DNA of 33,436 nt from positions 1 through 33,436 of the forward strand of contig JAGAMG010000003.1 of assembly GCA_017624835.1 (NCBI GenBank), written 5' to 3'. Under the pieces are notes generated by a model, which was not told where the DNA came from, did no database searches, and saw only the letters and a list, made by a program, of their open reading frames with translations. A program made the position numbers and the translations under genes. Source of the DNA: Lachnospiraceae bacterium. Lineage in GTDB: Bacteria > Bacillota > Clostridia > Lachnospirales > Lachnospiraceae. Shown in pieces: positions 31,201 to 33,436 of this stretch; the stretch's first letter is position 1; every line of letters begins with the position of its first letter.

Positions 31201-33267
31201 TTATACAATTCGCTTAAACTTCTTTTCCAATTCACTTTGACTCATGGAGATAATGGTGGGTCTTCCATGAGGACAGTTGTAGGGATTTTCCAATGTCAGC
31301 AACTCGTCTATCAGTTCTTCCGCCTCCGCGCGGCTTAAACGATTATTTCCCTTTACCGCAGCTTTACAGGACATGGAAGCAATTTTTTCCTCCACCACCT
31401 TAAAACTGCCACGGTTATTATTCTCTGCCAATTCATCCAAAACCTCTAGGAACATTTCCCGCTCACTACAGCCATATAAATCAACAGGCACACTGCGCAG
31501 GGCATATTCACTGCCTCCAAAGGCTTCCAGCTCAAAGCCCAAGGCCAAAAACACTTCCCTATGTTCCTTCAATACACTCTCTTCCTGCCCTGACAGACTT
31601 ACAATTATGGGCGGCATCAGGGTTTGGGATACTACATTTTTTTCCTGATACTGCTTCATCAGACGTTCATATTTTACCTTTTCATGAGCTGCATGCTGGT
31701 CAATGATAAATAATTTATCTTCAAACTGCACCAGCCAATAAGTGGCAAATACCTGTCCGATAATCTGATAACGGGAACGATTTTCCACGGAAAGCATTTT
31801 TTCCTCGAATAAGTTTATTTGAGACACTTCCGCAATTTCCGGTTCAGCACTTAGCCGTTCTTCCACACCCCCGGACGACTCCATTACAGTTACCGGTATA
31901 TCCTCCTCTGCCTCCACAAAGAACGTCTCCTCTTCCACAAGGCTTTCCTGAGTTTTTTCCGGTTGAGGCTTTGCCGTTACTACTTCCGACTTTTTTTCCT
32001 GTGTTTGCAGATTCGCATGTTCTATTTCCGTCTTTCCAAACACCCTGCTCCACACAGGATTTTGCATAAACTCTTGTTTTTTAGCAGACTGACTCTCTTT
32101 TTTAGGTAGTATTTCCTGCTTTACCGCTTCATATCTTGCTTCTTCCATAACCCGGTAAGCAGTTTCCCGTTTTATTTCAAAGGGCTCCGGTGTCTGTAGC
32201 TTCTGTGCTTCTCTTTGCTGTTCCCTTTCCTGCCTTTTCGCTTCCTTTTCATCCCCAAGTTGCGCATCCGGAATCATTTCCCGATTCTTTAAGGTACGGC
32301 GCACTGCATTACCGATAAAATTAGCTACACCAATGGCATTACTAAATCGTACATCCATCTTGGTAGGATGCACATTCACGTCCACCACTGCAGCATCCAT
32401 GGTAATATGCAGTACACACAAAGGGAATTTGTGCTGCATTAAATATTCCTTATAGCCTTCTTCTAAGGCTTTTGCCACCACAGTACTTTTGATAAATCGT
32501 CCATTGATAAAATAAATCTCAAAATTTCTGTTAGAGCGCACCAATATAGGCTTGCCCAGATACCCTTCTATTCGGATGCCGTTTTCTTCTTCCTGAATGG
32601 GCACCAGGGAGCTTGCTACCTCTCTTCCGTAAATCCGATAAATTACCTCTTTCAAATCTCCATTGCCCGAGGTGTGAAATCTGGTCTGATTCCCCAATAC
32701 AAATTTAAAGGAAATATCCGGTCTGGACAACGCCATATGCTCCATTAAATCGGCAATATAGCCACCCTCCGTAGCCGGCTGTTTTAAAAATTTTCGCCTT
32801 ACCGGAGTGTTATAAAACAAATTCCTTACGATAAAGGTGGTGCCATCCGGTGCACCAACCTCCTCAAAGGACTTTTCTACGCCACCTTCCAATAAAATCC
32901 TGTTTCCCACCAAAGTGTCCGCCCGTTTAGTAATCACTTCCACCCGGGAAACCGCTGCAATACTGGACAATGCCTCACCGCGAAAGCCCAGACTGGCAAT
33001 ACGGGTCAGGTCATCCGCATTTTCTATTTTACTGGTGGCATGACGCAGAAATGCTTTTCTGAGCTGTTCTCTCTCAATACCGGCTCCGTTATCGGTGACA
33101 CGAATAAATTCAATGCCCCCATCCTTTGCCTCCACAGTAATGGCATTGGCACCTGCATCTATGGCATTTTCCACCAACTCCTTTACCACACTGGAGGGTC
33201 TTTCCACCACCTCACCGGCAGCAATTTTATCAATTGTTTCAGAGTCCAGAATATGTATTTCTCCCAT
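31201..33267 (-). CDS. mutL: DNA mismatch repair protein MutL (endonuclease type)
   Basis: MutL links mismatch recognition by MutS to strand incision. The 688-residue protein has the N-terminal GHKL ATPase (IAAGEVVERPSSVVKELVENAIDAGA near 15-40, with DNGAGI and SLGFRGEALSSI), a long charged linker (about 340-500, rich in Glu, Lys and Gln) and a C-terminal dimerisation and nuclease domain. The nuclease motif DQHAAHEKVKYE (523-534) matches DQHA(X)2E(X)4E, and CPHGRP (665-670) supplies further metal ligands, so it should nick DNA itself; this fits an organism without MutH. AGAAAGG precedes ATG 33267, 38 bases after mutS. Confidence 0.97.
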   Translation of the reverse strand: MGEIHILDSETIDKIAAGEVVERPSSVVKELVENAIDAGANAITVEAKDGGIEFIRVTDNGAGIEREQLRKAFLRHATSKIENADDLTRIASLGFRGEALSSIAAVSRVEVITKRADTLVGNRILLEGGVEKSFEEVGAPDGTTFIVRNLFYNTPVRRKFLKQPATEGGYIADLMEHMALSRPDISFKFVLGNQTRFHTSGNGDLKEVIYRIYGREVASSLVPIQEEENGIRIEGYLGKPILVRSNRNFEIYFINGRFIKSTVVAKALEEGYKEYLMQHKFPLCVLHITMDAAVVDVNVHPTKMDVRFSNAIGVANFIGNAVRRTLKNREMIPDAQLGDEKEAKRQEREQQREAQKLQTPEPFEIKRETAYRVMEEARYEAVKQEILPKKESQSAKKQEFMQNPVWSRVFGKTEIEHANLQTQEKKSEVVTAKPQPEKTQESLVEEETFFVEAEEDIPVTVMESSGGVEERLSAEPEIAEVSQINLFEEKMLSVENRSRYQIIGQVFATYWLVQFEDKLFIIDQHAAHEKVKYERLMKQYQEKNVVSQTLMPPIIVSLSGQEESVLKEHREVFLALGFELEAFGGSEYALRSVPVDLYGCSEREMFLEVLDELAENNNRGSFKVVEEKIASMSCKAAVKGNNRLSRAEAEELIDELLTLENPYNCPHGRPTIISMSQSELEKKFKRIV

Positions 33268-33273
33268 ACGAAT

Positions 33274-33305
33274 CCTTTCTGCTTAAACCTTTCTGCTTTG
33301 CAGAA
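33274..33305 (-). repeat. Repeat and palindrome in the mutS-mutL spacer
   Basis: CCTTTCTGCTT occurs at 33274-33284 and again at 33288-33298 (minus-strand AAGCAGAAAGG twice, period 14). TTCTGC-TTT-GCAGAA (33291-33305) is a small palindrome ending at the mutS stop codon. The copy nearer mutL serves as its ribosome site; the other is a decoy-like duplicate. Confidence 0.5.
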
Positions 33306-33436
33306 TTATCCATTCCAACGGTTTTTCAGCTTATTCTGTAAACGATACAGGGTATTTAAGGCATCCAAAGGCGTCAAGGTAGTCACCTCAATCTCCATTA
33401 ATTCCTTTAATACATCCTCATCCGTTACCGTATCAA
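33306..33436 (-). CDS. mutS: DNA mismatch repair protein MutS, C-terminal end (partial)
   Basis: The last 42 codons of a reading frame enter from the right edge and end at TAA (33308-33306). The final residues read VTTLTPLDALNTLYRLQNK, then LKNRWNG; TPLDALN.LY.L is the typical end of MutS, in the C-terminal region linked to oligomerisation. The position directly before mutL supports this. The ATPase and mismatch-binding domains lie outside the window. Confidence 0.88.
   Translation of the reverse strand, partial: DTVTDEDVLKELMEIEVTTLTPLDALNTLYRLQNKLKNRWNG

Overview
The window looks like chromosomal housekeeping DNA from a low-GC member of the Clostridia, most likely a Lachnospiraceae species. 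The basis is AT-rich intergenic DNA, strong AGGAGG-type ribosome sites, the Prp/L27-extension pair, and the mutS-mutL-miaA-(methionine gamma-lyase family)-DUF4321-radC-mreBCD-PBP2-minCDE-rodA-mgsA gene order. Of 38 protein genes, 37 lie on the minus strand; the only plus-strand gene is a small DUF378 membrane protein at the left edge. I see no tRNA, rRNA, CRISPR, insertion sequence, prophage or conjugative gene.

In transcription order (right to left): (1) 33436-27706 carries the mutS end, mutL, miaA, a PLP-dependent methionine gamma-lyase family gene, a DUF4321 membrane protein and radC. (2) 27666-18987 is an almost gapless cell-shape and division run: mreB, mreC, mreD, a 958-residue PBP2, minC, minD, minE, rodA and mgsA. 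It is followed by a lipoprotein D,D-carboxypeptidase overlapping mgsA. (3) 17894-14636 holds a small P-loop protein with its own promoter, then an HlyD-like adaptor, ylmE and sepF, closed by a clear terminator. (4) 14533-11987 is aroB-lspA-rluD with overlapping ends, followed by a membrane acyltransferase. (5) 10816-8191 holds two uncharacterised genes and a CstA-type transporter, ended by a terminator. (6) 8009-7383 is a cytidylate-kinase-like gene with its own promoter and terminator, then a large CotH-kinase surface protein. (7) 4913-2440 is the rplU-prp-rpmA ribosomal operon, with a consensus promoter and a candidate L21 leader, then an attenuator-like hairpin and obg, followed by yhbY. 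(8) 2070-501 is nadD-yqeK-rsfS, ending in a bidirectional terminator shared with the DUF378 gene.

The main theme is cell-envelope growth and division: MreBCD, RodA and PBP2 build the lateral wall; MinCDE and SepF place and assemble the septum; LspA and the D,D-carboxypeptidase process envelope proteins and peptidoglycan. No clearly new multi-gene system is evident. The points most worth a second look are an MreB whose nucleotide-binding signatures are degenerate, a roughly 220-residue insertion in PBP2, a partnerless HlyD-like protein coupled to ylmE/sepF behind a structured leader, a conserved-looking small P-loop protein, and nadD, whose promoter sits so close to the start codon that its mRNA may be leaderless. 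Start codons were reassigned for several genes where an upstream in-frame start lacks a ribosome site. No gene-free stretch exceeds 300 bases.
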